This document shows, piece after piece, positions 1 through 11,335 of a DNA stretch of 64,000 bases. Numbering within the stretch: the first letter of the stretch is position 1; each line of letters begins with the position of its first letter. A model generated the notes under the pieces. That model was not told where the DNA came from. It saw only the letters and a program-made list of their open reading frames with translations, and made no database searches. This stretch comes from Halichondria panicea (Eukaryota; Porifera; Demospongiae; Suberitida; Halichondriidae): assembly GCF_963675165.1 (NCBI RefSeq), contig NC_087385.1, positions 966,001-1,030,000 on the forward strand. Direction: 5' to 3'. Position numbers and translations under genes: made by a program.

Positions 1-3000
1 TGGCTGATTTATCGCAGTTAGGAACATCGTAAACATGGCCATCTTTTGTTATACGCACATACTGACTATCGGGATCCATTGTCTGGAGGTTGATATCCGT
101 ATAGTGACTGGTGGTCACGAGAGGAGTGCTTCGTGTTGGAAGTGGTGGGGGTGGGCCTGACGGTAGTATGAAGTGATTACGCCCGTCTTGTGATTGGGTA
201 ACGTTTGAGCCTACAAAAAACCCGCTATCTGAAGTCCCGGTCCAGCTACTGTCCCCCGTTCCCCCCGTCCAATCTTCTTCGCTCTCTGCCGTACGCTCGA
301 CGCGATGATACATTGGGTTCGTCTGAACAGAATGCATGAGAGGGGACTGATGATCTGATCTCCTGCGCTGGTCTGTTGGTGATAGGAGAGGGGAGGAGTT
401 TGCACTTGTGGGGGCGGATGATGAGCGATGAGTCATCAAGTAACGCATGACTGAGAATAATCTGGAGGCATGTAATCCAGTGAAGAAGAAATGACCCTCT
501 CCTGTTTCCGAGCTCCTGTGGACAAACGATAAACATAATGAGTGGGTGGTCATAATGAGTGTGTGGTTTACAATAGAAACAATGTACAATCCCTAATGCA
601 TAGTGAAACAAGCAGCTGTCATAGTTTCTCAATTCTTAATCAAAACCAAACTAACAAACACCATGTTATGGCAACTGACAGAAAGATAACTACATTTAAT
701 GAAACCTCATTAGACCAGTAATAGCACCTCCCCCACACACACACACACACACACCCACCCCCGCACACCCACACACACACACACACACACATGATACGCA
801 CCGGCCTGGCTCCACCTCCAGTTTTTGGACGTTCTTGTGCCAATGGACTCTCCGAAGATGCTTCAACTTCCACTCCCACCTCATCTACACATAATTATAG
901 TCAGTTGTAATCATAAACCATAATTATATACCACTCTCTCTTTCTTCCCCACTCTCTCAAATATCCGTATATAGCTGGTAATTCCGGGGGACAAAATATT
1001 TGTGGCTTTTGTGGTTGGAGCTCTGACCACGAACAAAGTGACCTTGACTGCAGTGCAAGCAGCAACCACAAAAAATTATCCACAAAGTGACTAAATATTG
1101 TTCAACCACGAATGTTTTGTCCTCTGATCGTCCCCTGAAATTACCGGCTATACGGTTATACTATCCTATACTATCTACCCCTCCACCATGACCTGTCTCT
1201 CCTTTACTTCCCCTATCCTCATTATAATGGTCACATGTCAGTGTCTCTCTCTCTTACCTGTCCCTCTCTGTCAGGATAGAAGGTGTGAGCAGTGAAACTA
1301 GACGTCCCAACCTCCACAACGTACTCTCCCTCAAGCTCAGAGTGTTGGGGGCAGCGCACCAGGTCCACGTGGTAACAGCCTGTAGGGAGGGGGAGGGGTT
1401 GGACCTGAGGCTATACAATAATTATGTCAATGCAATACTTGAAAGTGTAAGTGAATGCAGCTGATGGTGTAAAAGTTGTGAGTTATGTTGACAACATGGA
1501 TGTACATTATTCACAGCCCAAGAATTTGAAACTGATCTCAGCTTATTTGCTGTGAACAGGAATTAAGTACTTGGCAACTGAACGCTGACAACCCATTAAC
1601 CAATTAAGTGTCTGTGCACGATTATCGTTGACACAAAAGCTAAGCAAACAAGAAAAAGTAGCACTAACAATATCTCAAAGGTAATAGCTAACGAGCACTT
1701 TATCCATTATGAGTGTAGGCATGGTATACTAACTCAGCATGGTACATCATTGTAAGAGGTGATCACTAGAATATCACGAATATTGAGTACCAAAGGTTAA
1801 CATCTTATCCTATACTGACTGAGGAGTGTGTAATATCAATAGCTATGTAGCTATAGCTAGCTATCACTGTGTTGATCCAGCCCTCGTATTTAAAGTTTGT
1901 AGCGAGCTAAAAATAGACCAATGTATCTCACACACGCTAGTACACTACATTTATGGTGCCCGCTCTTATGGCGATGATTAAAATATACCTTTCCGTGAAA
2001 GTCCCTTGGGCACCACATGATCAAGCAACTCCATTAACATGACAATAGCTAAGCTAACTCTACTACGCCACAGCTCAATTCAGATTCTATAAGGAACTAC
2101 GTTGACTTTATTTGATAACCTACTACAGTGTGTATTGTCCCTCAGGGAATAAGTGGATGGATGGATAACAAGAGTAATTGCCAGGCATGCAAGAAGCTGT
2201 ACAATCCTCAAGTTGCATACCAGAGCTAAGTTAGCAGCAAGTGTCAACAAGCAACAATGTGACATATTCAGACTATAGCCGATAAAATTGGGATGGCCTC
2301 CTATATTTGAGCAGTTAGCAGTTATTATTTTATAAGGAAAAATTAACACCACAAAATTGTCTGGGGGTCGAGTGCATGCATGCACAAATAAACAGAGGAA
2401 TTTCAACACGAGTTGAGATCATGCTGATACGACAACATATCCGTCAACATGGCTCTGTACATGTTAGTGTATGGGCGATTAGACCCACTTCAAAACGTCA
2501 TTCTCGAACGATTAAGGTCCATTATCGGTGCTAGCATCATCAACCCCCTAAGGCAACACATACTCTGGGTGAACGATTAGGTCCATTATCGGTCCTAGCA
2601 TCATCAACCAGGGCAACACACACCGTTAAACATGCAAACGGTAAACAAGTGAGAAAACAGACAGACAGACTAAACGGTCACTTAAACACCAGGAGACCAG
2701 TTAATGTTCCGTAACTGTCATGTCAGAACATGAAATCATCACATCCTCACCGCTGAGGGTTATACCAAACTGCTAAAAGCATTCAACATGTGCCAAAATT
2801 CTGTTCCAGGTTCTATACAGTTCATTAGTGAGAGGAAATTCGCTAACGCACGTAGCAAAACTTCAAAGATGTATTTGATATTTCAGGAATCCTGTATATA
2901 GACCTCCAGCAGTGTACACACTCTCAAACTGTCAACATGGAAGCACAGACTAAGTGCTTCCATTAAAATAATAGCTCAACTATTCCAGTGTTTATTCGTG

Positions 3001-4531
3001 TTATAATTACAAAGCCATTGCTTCTTGTGTACAGAGCACAAACAAAGTATGCAGTTAGGTACACCTGTAATGTTGACTCAAATTGATGGACGTGCTCAAA
3101 AATCAACCCCAAATGGCTTCCATACTATAAATATTATGATTATCACATTAAGCCATTGCTTCTCACACTGTGTACAGAGCACAAACAACCAGTTATAGGT
3201 ACACCATTACTGTCGACTCAAATTAATGGAAAAATCAACCCAAAAATAGCTTCCATACTACACATAATTTATTATCATAAAGAGTTCCCTCTCTAGATCT
3301 TGATATTAGTTTAGTCTAGTACGTCTCAGTCAGTATTCTATGCCAGACTGTGTTATGGGTGCTTTGAAGTGGGCCATTGGTCACCTTAGTAGTGGTAAGC
3401 TTAATGACCATCCACCCACTCTGTGCATGCAGATGGAACCCACACTAGTAAATAAGGATATGGCCTACTGTAACCCGCTCTCTTTATTCCCTTTTTGGGA
3501 CTATATAGCTTGGAGTGCAGACTATGAAGGTCAAGCATAATTAACTGAAACAGTAGGCAGACAATGAGATGTTTGGAGCTAGATAAGGTTTCACAATTAG
3601 CTAAAAAGGTGCATGTTCACATTTAAAAAAGTATCCACCCACTCATATCACATGGACACTCACTGTTAATAGCCTCCAGAGCTTTGTACCAGACCTCCAT
3701 CTTTGTTATGGAGTCAAAAGCAAGGTCTATTCGATAAGACTTGAACGCCACTTGCAGTATGGGCTCAAACTTTCTCGAGTAGCCAGTTTCCATTTTCTTC
3801 ACTTCGAAAGCTTCTCCAAGAAAGACCTTCTCAATTTTGTTGTTTGCTAGCCAGTCGGTTTCTTTCTTGCAGTGGCCAATGAAGCAAAATGATGGAGACT
3901 TTTCAGCGTGAAGGACCACCCATAGGTTCGTCCAATGCTGTAGTAAAGGTGGGAATATACAGTTGTGACGCAAGGATGTGTGGAATGTGTGTGGAGTGTG
4001 TGTGTGTGTGTGTGTGTGTGGAGTGTGTAGAGTGTGTGGAGTGTGTGGAGTGTGTGTGGAGTGTGTGCATGTGTAGTAACAGTAGTGTGTGTGTGTGTGT
4101 GTGAGGTATTTATAAGGTAATTCCATTGTTGGTCGTTGCACAGTCATGTCTAGTCTAAGATCTGGTAGCTTAGTAAGAAACCTGTCCCAAACAGATCTAC
4201 TTGACGTCGTGAGTATACCAGAATTGAAGTAAGGAATGCAACTCACTTATATTCCTAATTCTGCGGCATGCATGCCAAACATACATTATTGCTTTCAGTA
4301 TATTTTACAGAGGAACTTCGAAATCAGCTTTGTCTGGTAATAATTGACCAATTTGCAGCACCCCAGGCCACTATAATTATAGCTATTATCATAGCATGCT
4401 GAGCTTACCCTGAATATCTTTCCATTGGTAGCAGCTTGCTCGGATGATGCTGCATCATCTTTGTCTGACACTTTAGCACTCTTGATGTTGATGTACTCAC
4501 ACAGCTCCTCTGCTCCTCGTCCACTAGCCAT
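1..4531 (-). CDS. DOK/IRS-type adaptor with PH and PTB domains (3' end beyond window)
   Basis: Five exons on the minus strand: 4531-4409, 3937-3664, 1379-1258, 884-802, 515-1. All junctions are GT-AG and phases agree. The ATG at 4531 opens a short acidic leader followed by a PH domain (about residues 10-132) with WTNLWVVL near the start and a C-terminal WYKAL helix. An IRS-type PTB domain follows directly (about 132-227): exon 4 gives the basic LKHLRR strand and exon 5 the EPGRSSETGEG turn and the final helix LFSVMRYL. The tail has an NPMY motif (NPxY), Ser/Thr-rich sequence, a PPPPLP stretch and spaced tyrosines. It runs off the window edge still open. Such proteins dock to activated tyrosine kinases through the PTB and offer phosphotyrosines to SH2 proteins. 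PH followed at once by PTB fits DOK or DOK7-like members; I cannot pick the subfamily. Intron 2 (1380-3663) is unusually long and repeat-bearing. Confidence 0.85.
963..1158. mobile_element. MITE-like inverted-repeat element in the PH-PTB gene intron
   Basis: The two ends are inverted copies: the left reads CCGTATATAGCTGGTAATT and the reverse complement of the right reads CCGTATAGCCGGTAATT, each followed by a GGGGAC block and a GGACAAAA-like stretch. It starts beside TA, like the other CCGTATA elements of this window. No coding capacity. Confidence 0.6.
1380..3663 (-). repeat. Long intron with two tandem duplications
   Basis: This intron of the PH-PTB gene holds two local duplications. At about 2500-2630 a block containing GGTCCATTATCGGT and CTAGCATCATCAACC occurs twice, about 65 bp apart. 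At about 3008-3270 a unit of about 130 bp, containing AAGCCATTGCTTCT, GTACAGAGCACAAAC and GCTTCCATACTA, occurs twice. The plus-strand open frame at 3340-3540 resembles no protein I know and lies inside the intron. I see nothing else here. Confidence 0.6.
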
Positions 4532-4813
4532 TTCCAAGTCTCCCAGCTTAGTAGATTTATCAAGTATAGTTTAATTGTTCTCAACAGACTGTGGCTGCAA
4601 TACTTCTACTATTCTGAAAGCTTTTGTTGCACCGTTTTGCATTCCATGTGCTCATTTGGCACTTTATGTACTGCCAAATCATTGACAGGAAATGAATATT
4701 CAGTAACAATATTCACAGCATAAACAATGAAATTGTTCTGAGGGGTCCTGATTCATTCAAAACACACAAAAATAAAATCGTTCAGTGTCCGAGTTCCGTT
4801 TCATGAGTTCCAT

Positions 4814-7690
4814 TTAGACAACGGTGCCAGCACCTGAGTCTTGGGTAGACGATGGATCTGCATAAAAAACATAAAAATACATTAAGTACCGCAAACATCG
4901 TAACTGTAAGTACCAGTACGTACTACTACAGGGACATGGCTATTAAGCACACCATATGTTACAATATGCTGCTACCCCCACCCTAACTCTACTAGATCAA
5001 AAGATTAGAAATTATTTTTCTTACCAGAAACGCTTGAAGCAGTCTCCTGTTGTGAGGAAGTCACAGCTCCACCATTATTGCGCAGGGCGGGCAGCTCCTT
5101 AGGAGCTTTCGGTTTCTTGGGCCGTTTTTTCGAGGTGGTATTTTTCCCAGAGCTCGAGGGAGAGGATCCAATGGGGGGGAGTGGTCGAGAGGCAGACAGT
5201 GATCGAGGGGGATCCAATACGAAAAAATAATGCACGCTTTTCCTTACAACAGGGGGAATGGTGGGGTCTGATTGAGATGAGGTCCCGATTAGGCTGTTGT
5301 CTTTGGCCGGGGTGGACTCTAGGTTTAGGGCACCAGCGGAGGCAAATCGTGTGCCTGTGTATGAGAGTGTGGGGTGTGGGCAGGAGAGGAGGTGGTCCGG
5401 GAGCGAGGAATTGGAGCCATTTTCATCCTATATAAGGAGACAATGTAATTACCAAGGATATAGTGTTACACGTGTCTGCAACTGCAATTGTGTTTCAGAC
5501 TTACGAGTGAATGCCAAGTAAACTGAATTTACCATTGTTCTATATAAGCTAAGACAGACAGATGCGTCACATTAGGTAAAGTGCTCTCCAACCTTAGATG
5601 TTCTGGTGGGTGAGGCCGTAGTGTGGGTGGATGGGGGGAGGGGGGCCAACTCCACGAACGTGGGGGTGTCAATGTCTGATTCAGTGGGGGACACGCGGGA
5701 CAAGGTCATAGCCAGCTGACGTTCCACAGAGAGGTGGGAACTAAACGAGTCAATACTCTGCAGAAACAGAAAGATGACAAAATGATAAAATTGAAAGAGT
5801 TAACAAAATAAACAATAAAGAGCCTGACTAGTAATAATTATCACAAACATCAATGCTACAAAACTCCCTATCATGCAAAACACCACGCACTACAAAGTAA
5901 GTATACTCTGTTACTTACCGCGGTAGGAGTTCGTCCAAAGTTCACCATTCCAACAGATCCATAAGGTGAGGCAGAGTATGAGTGTTGGTCAGAGTAGGAC
6001 GAGAGGCGTCCTTCTTCCATTGCACGGAGGTCGTTATCAAATTGCGAGTCGGAGGGAACAACTCTGTTCTTCTTGTTCTTTCCCCTCAGTTTGTTGAGAA
6101 TTCGTCGGTAGAGGGGATCTTTGGGTCCTTTGTCACGTAGCAGTAGGATGTAGTCATAAGTGGTGAGGCCTTTCCAGACTGGAGAATAGGATGGATGGAA
6201 AATGAGTCAGTTTCAAGAACATAATGAATACTATCAGTATACTAATAAGATGTTTACTGTACATGTACGGTTAGTAGCAGACTGTTATTAAATTAATCGA
6301 AGCTGTTGACAATTTTGGAGATAATTAAGTTACATTATTATTGAAAGCTATGTACACTAAGTGTGCAGTGTACAACAAACTCACTGAGGTAGAGGTGGAG
6401 GGAAACAAGGTGTCCGTCCAGGATCATTGCCAGTGCAGACAGAAGAGCGATGAAAGCACACAGGACTGGGAACACTTGATGGGGCATCGAGGCTCCAAAA
6501 GCAGCAAACTGAAAGTCACACAGTGTGGTACCGTTCTCGTTCACGGTCAGATTATAGGGGAGGTCGCAGTCGTAACAGAGCTGGCATCGGTCCACAAGGT
6601 AGACAACAAAGAGGGAGGAGCTGTACACAAACAGGAGGGATGCTCCCAGTAGGGCCGTCAAGATGGTTGCAAAGAACCAGCGGTAGTTACGCTTTCCGAC
6701 ACAAGTGTTGAGCCACTTGCAGTGGTGGTCGAAATCAGTCACACACTTGTCACAAACACGGCAGTGCTTAGCATTCATCCCCCTGTAGGGAAGAACATGT
6801 GTACGTTACTATGGTGAGCACACACACAAATCAATACTGTACGGGCCATTACAGCTTGCCTTATATAAGGAAAAGTACACTTAAAAACTAAAATAATTAT
6901 AGTGTATACGTACAGCATATACAATAAGGCATTGAACAAGGAACCAGTAAGGAAGGATGATTATGGCAGTAGCTACAATGCATGTACACTGTAACACATC
7001 CCAGCACATACATCTGTGCCAACTAATTTTGTGATTTACAGCATTCTAAGTAGTCTCGCAACCACACTGTACATGACTGTAAAAATAGTTACTTACACAT
7101 GAGCTTCGCACAGTTTGCAGTATGTGTCCTCAATCACGTGGCCATCAGTGGAGGGGTTGAACTTGGGTCGGGAGTGAGTGCCACGGTGACGGACAGAGGG
7201 CTCAGACGGGTTGAGAGAAGTGGTCACAATGGTACAGATGACATGGGACAACAGGACCAGGCCAGGGAGCTATAGTAGGGGGAGTACAAGTGGATGGTTA
7301 TACACATGAAAAGGGTAATACTTGCTCAAGCAATACAAATACCTAAAATTAATTATAAGAGGACCGAGCCACTGTATGTATTGCCATAGAGTCTAAGATA
7401 AAATCAATCGTGCATATTTTCAAAAGTGTTGGAATCAGTGGAATTCACTAAGTGGAAAAGTTGTCAGTCACACTTATAATTACACTCACAATGTAGGTGG
7501 TGATTCTCCAGTAGTCGGGTGTGTAGAACACGAGAAAACCATAATGGGCAACGGCAAAAAACACCACAAAGAACCATCCAAGCAGCTGAAGGGGGTCTAG
7601 GGGGCAGTTCCAGCCGTTAGCACGAGGACGGCTGACCTCCATGACCTTTTCAGGCTGAGGAGGAGGGGCCTCGATATCAGGTTGCATCAT
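4814..7690 (-). CDS. DHHC-type protein S-acyltransferase, ZDHHC1/ZDHHC11-like
   Basis: Seven exons: 7690-7490, 7269-7097, 6782-6385, 6178-5919, 5757-5593, 5427-5025, 4857-4814. The joined frame is 547 codons plus stop. The N-terminus contains [17 protein letters not shown], typical of ZDHHC1/11. Two membrane spans are followed by the Cys-rich domain: [19 protein letters not shown], then the catalytic [13 protein letters not shown] at about residues 143-155. Two more spans lead into a [12 protein letters not shown] segment and a long basic, Ser/Pro/Lys-rich cytosolic tail. The enzyme autoacylates on the DHHC cysteine and transfers palmitate to substrate cysteines, usually at Golgi, ER or endosomal membranes. 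All zinc-site and catalytic residues are present, so it should be active. It lies 282 bp upstream of the PH-PTB gene on the same strand and is divergent from TBC1D20. Confidence 0.92.
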
Positions 7691-8421
7691 AGCTGATCAG
7701 AGCGAACCAGCAAATCAGAGCAAATAAGCAGATCAGAGCAGCAAATCAGAGCAGTTGAGAGCAAATCAGCAGATCAGCAGATCAGCAGATCAGCAGTTGA
7801 GAGCAAATCAGCAACAGAGCAAATCAGCAGATCAGAGCAAATTAACTTGCGTTAACGCAGTCAGGGAACACTTGAGAGCAATTATATCTGTGTGGGAGGA
7901 AGATCATAACAATAAAACGGAATGGTTAAAAATTTGCTGTAGTGTGGTAACCATGGGCATATCTACTTCCTTGCTTTACAGATTGTTCTGAAATGGGCAC
8001 ACAGACAACATAGAGGAAGTACTACAATGTGGTGATCATTTCAAGACATCTCTTCTTACTTACCCAATGGACAATAACAGCACGAAGGAGGAGACACACA
8101 CTTTTCAGTAGTATCTCCAGAAATGAACTGTAGGTGATTGTGCACACTCTTATAGCGAAGGTCCCAAGCGTCCATTTCCATTGGTAACGTTCAGCCGGCC
8201 ATTTTTCTTGGACGCTTTGACGTCATATTACGTCACTGTCATGGTAACATTTTACCGTAGGCGTAGGCTAAACTCTCTGGGCTAAACTCTTCCGTTCAAT
8301 TTCTACAATAAAAGTAATATTGAAACTCTAAACTTTAACCTTTAGCAAAATCCAAGTGGGACGTGGAGTGAGAAATTTAAAGCTAGCATGCAGTCTCTGT
8401 AAGGAATATCAGAATGCTTTG
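7691..8421. promoter_or_regulatory. Divergent ZDHHC / TBC1D20 interval with CRE-like pair and AGATCAGC repeats
   Basis: The 731 bp between the two start codons hold no convincing gene. At 7695-7850 an imperfect short tandem repeat of CAGATCAG / CAAATCAGCAG units sits just outside the ZDHHC start. At 8218-8225 there is a perfect CRE palindrome TGACGTCA, with TTACGTCA 2 bp further at 8228-8235. An inverted repeat AAGCGTCCA (8166-8174) / TGGACGCTT (about 8209-8217) lies just before it. The motifs are visible; their use by CREB/ATF factors is inference. The 78-codon plus frame at 7755 is mostly repeat and unconvincing. Confidence 0.55.
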
Positions 8422-10889
8422 ATGCTGCAGAATATGAATGGCAATATGGAAGAAGTCAGCTCAGTGGAAATCAGAGCTCTCAAAGGTAAACATAGGCAGA
8501 TATTGACACTGCTATACCATGACCCCATGACCTTGTGGTGTCTGCAGGTCTCCATTGGCAGCATGAGAAAGAAGCTAAGATTGAAGAAGCTCTGAACTCT
8601 GACCCTGTCGATATTTCCACCCTCCGCTCTCTAGCCATCTCCCTGGGGGGTCTTGTTCACTCTCGGCTCAGGAAGAGGGCGTGGCCTAAACTAGCGGGTG
8701 TGAGTGTATTTCACATCCCCCCATATAAGGGACCTCCTCTCTCCGACCTCAAAGACAGGGCTCAGGTGCTGCTCGATGTCAACAGGTGTGGAAAGAGAAT
8801 CCCAAAACGTTAGTGTGGTACATGAACTGATTCAACTGTGAGATTACTTCTGTATTTTGAGAAAAACTTTTCGTTTTTGGTAGCTAAACTATACATGATT
8901 GTACAACACTGTTATTTGTTTGCATACAGATTATTCTGAGGGACGTCAAAAGCTGGTACGGGATCAGCTGACTCGAGTGATTCTGCGTCTCCTGGCAGAG
9001 AACTCTAACCTTCATTATTACCAGGGCCTACACGATGTTGTCCTGACAATACTACTAGTGACAGGGGAGGACGTTAGCTACGCCATCATGAAAGTGATTG
9101 TCAACCATCACATCAGGTGAGTCTGTTAGCTTTGGTGCACCCCCCTCCTCCTCTTCTATAACGGACACCTTTGGGGAACAATGTTTTGTCCTTGTACAGA
9201 GGTGGCCTTTGTTGAGGGACCTGGGTGCATAATTACATTACCGTAGTTGACCTTTCTTCAGGGGCGGCCATTAAAAGTGGTTCTACTGTATGATCTAACG
9301 AATACAATGATTGTATTGTGTCGTTTGATTATTCGACAGTTTCATTGTGCTTTCACAGCATATAGTGTAGAGACGCTGTTCAGTCTATTGAATTCCCCTC
9401 TCAATTCATAGCACTAAACGTGTTGTAACAAGCACAATGTGTATTAATTTGTGCTGTATTTGGAAACATACCCTCACTATATATAGTGTGTGCCTTACGT
9501 GTCGTGTCATTGCTGTTATACACAATCATAACCTATACAATCATGACTGTAAAGTGTCTACGTACAGTGGAACATGTCGACACTTTTTGGATCTATAGAC
9601 CATTAATGATTTCCGAAGTTAATTTCTATAGACATGTAATTAAATGCCCTGATTATAAGAGGTGCCCTTATTCAGTGCTTACTGTACACCCTCTCACTTG
9701 TTCCCTACTCTCAGGGACTACTTGGATGCTGACATGAACCGTACAAAGGTTGTGATTGGACACTTGCAGTCTCTATTGGTATTGGAGGACCCTTATCTAG
9801 AGCAGTTCATCACAAGATCTGAGTGTGCCTACTACTTCAGTCTCAGCTGGCTCATCACGTGGTACGGTCATGTGGTATCCAATCAAGAGGAGTCATGGCG
9901 ACTCATGGACCTCCTCCTAGCATCACATCCCTTCATGTCCGTGTATCTAGCAGCAGCAGTGAGTGCCATATATACCAGTAGGGTGCTGAATAGGCATTGA
10001 TTTTTGTGTGGGCTGTTTGTACTTATTGTAAGCCTTCTGAGCTCCCCGATATTTTAAAGAATGCAAAGCTAGTACAACATCGTACATATACAGTGAATCA
10101 TGAGCTACAATACAACTAGGTTCAGGACTATATGCTGTAACCCCCCCCCCCCCACACACACACACACACATGTCCCCAGAATGTCCTGTCCCAGCGCTCG
10201 AAGATCCTCTCTCTAGACTGTGAAATGAGTGCTGTACACGGGCTCCTCTCTAAACTGCCCCAGGACATAGACTACGAGCGTCTCATTGCCACAGCAACCA
10301 AACTGTTTGTGAAACATCCACCCAAGAGTCTTGCCAGACAGAGTGGCATGAGACTGAGCAAGAGGTGAGTTGTTTGGTCTGAGTGTGTTATCATAGAATG
10401 AGCATTGCATATGATTGCAGTATCATGTATACCCAACCAATCCCCTAGGGTACTTGCTGCACTCTCACTCACAGCCTCTCTCATTCTCATGCATATGATT
10501 GCAGATACAGTACAGCCAACCCCCTTGGGTACTTGTTCTCTAGACTTACTAGTGCATCCCTCATTCCCATATTCACAGACAAAACATACAAGATCACTGT
10601 CTAGTTTCCATGTTCACTGCCCCCCCCCCTCACACACACACACACACACAGTTCGATGCTATCCACCCACTCCACATTCCTACACACGACGGCACACCAA
10701 CGACCAGACCACATCCTCAAGACCCTACCAGCCCCGCCCACTCCGTGGGTGTGGTTAACTTCACCTGTAAAATATTTGCTCTCTGTAACTGCTCCAGTTT
10801 TAGTAGCTGTGTTAGTGTATGTGTTGTACGAATACTTCACCAACAGAACACACAGTAGCCATTTAGATGTGATAGCCATCAACAGATGA
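8422..10889 (+). CDS. TBC1D20: TBC1D20 orthologue, ER-anchored Rab1 GTPase-activating protein
   Basis: Six exons: 8422-8485, 8548-8808, 8930-9116, 9715-9958, 10180-10364, 10652-10889. The first ATG in frame is at 8422. The family pattern is complete: ALNSDPVDISTLR, AISLGGLV and RAWPKL before the TBC core; the arginine-finger motif (LLDVNR) in exon 2; the glutamine finger YYQGLHD in exon 3; and LSWLITWYGHV in exon 4. The last exon encodes one membrane span (about VTAPVLVAVLVYVLYEYF) near the C-terminus, as in TBC1D20, which is tail-anchored in the ER and switches off Rab1. The exon 2 donor is GTTAGT at 8809; the nearer GTGTGG at 8796 would lead into a stop. The acceptors of exons 5 and 6 follow C-runs and CA repeats. 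Confidence 0.92.
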
Positions 10890-11335
10890 TTTTTTTTGTC
10901 ACTAATTGTCTATTACTTAATTTATTGTGTGCAACAAATCATTTGAGCTCCTGTGAATGTAACAGGTACAGTTAAGAAAGATAACGCTGTAATTATTGAA
11001 AGCATAATCGTGGAACGTAGAATTGTAATGGCACATGTTTTACCATAATTATATGCACTAGCTCTTCACTTCAATTAAGTTTGTTCATGTAAATATGCAT
11101 GCAAGAATAATATGCACGTACATGCACACTGGACATACTTCATTAATCAGATGAAAACTCCAAACACAATGCCATTTGCAAAATAATATTATTAATTAAA
11201 TAATTTTTATTATAATAATTATAAAGAGCAATTGTACACAGTTAACGAGAGAGTTCAACAAACACACAGACACACACAACCCATCAAGAAAACTACCACT
11301 AACATAATCAATACAATAACTACAGTGGGTGTGGT
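10890..11335. other. Convergent intergenic gap TBC1D20 / VPS35
   Basis: AT-rich, with runs of ATAATTAT type. A minus-strand AATAAA (TTTATT at about 11205) could serve as the VPS35 polyadenylation signal. I see no gene here. Confidence 0.5.

Noticed and set aside
3340-3540. 66-codon plus-strand frame
   Set aside because: Lies within a long intron beside duplicated sequence; no recognisable motif.
4146-4232. Plus-strand frame beginning MSSLRSGSLVRNLSQ
   Set aside because: Short, antisense to an intron of the PH-PTB gene, no partner exon and no family.
7755-7991. 78-codon plus-strand frame in the ZDHHC/TBC1D20 gap
   Set aside because: Its first half is the CAGATCAG repeat; no homology or splice partner.
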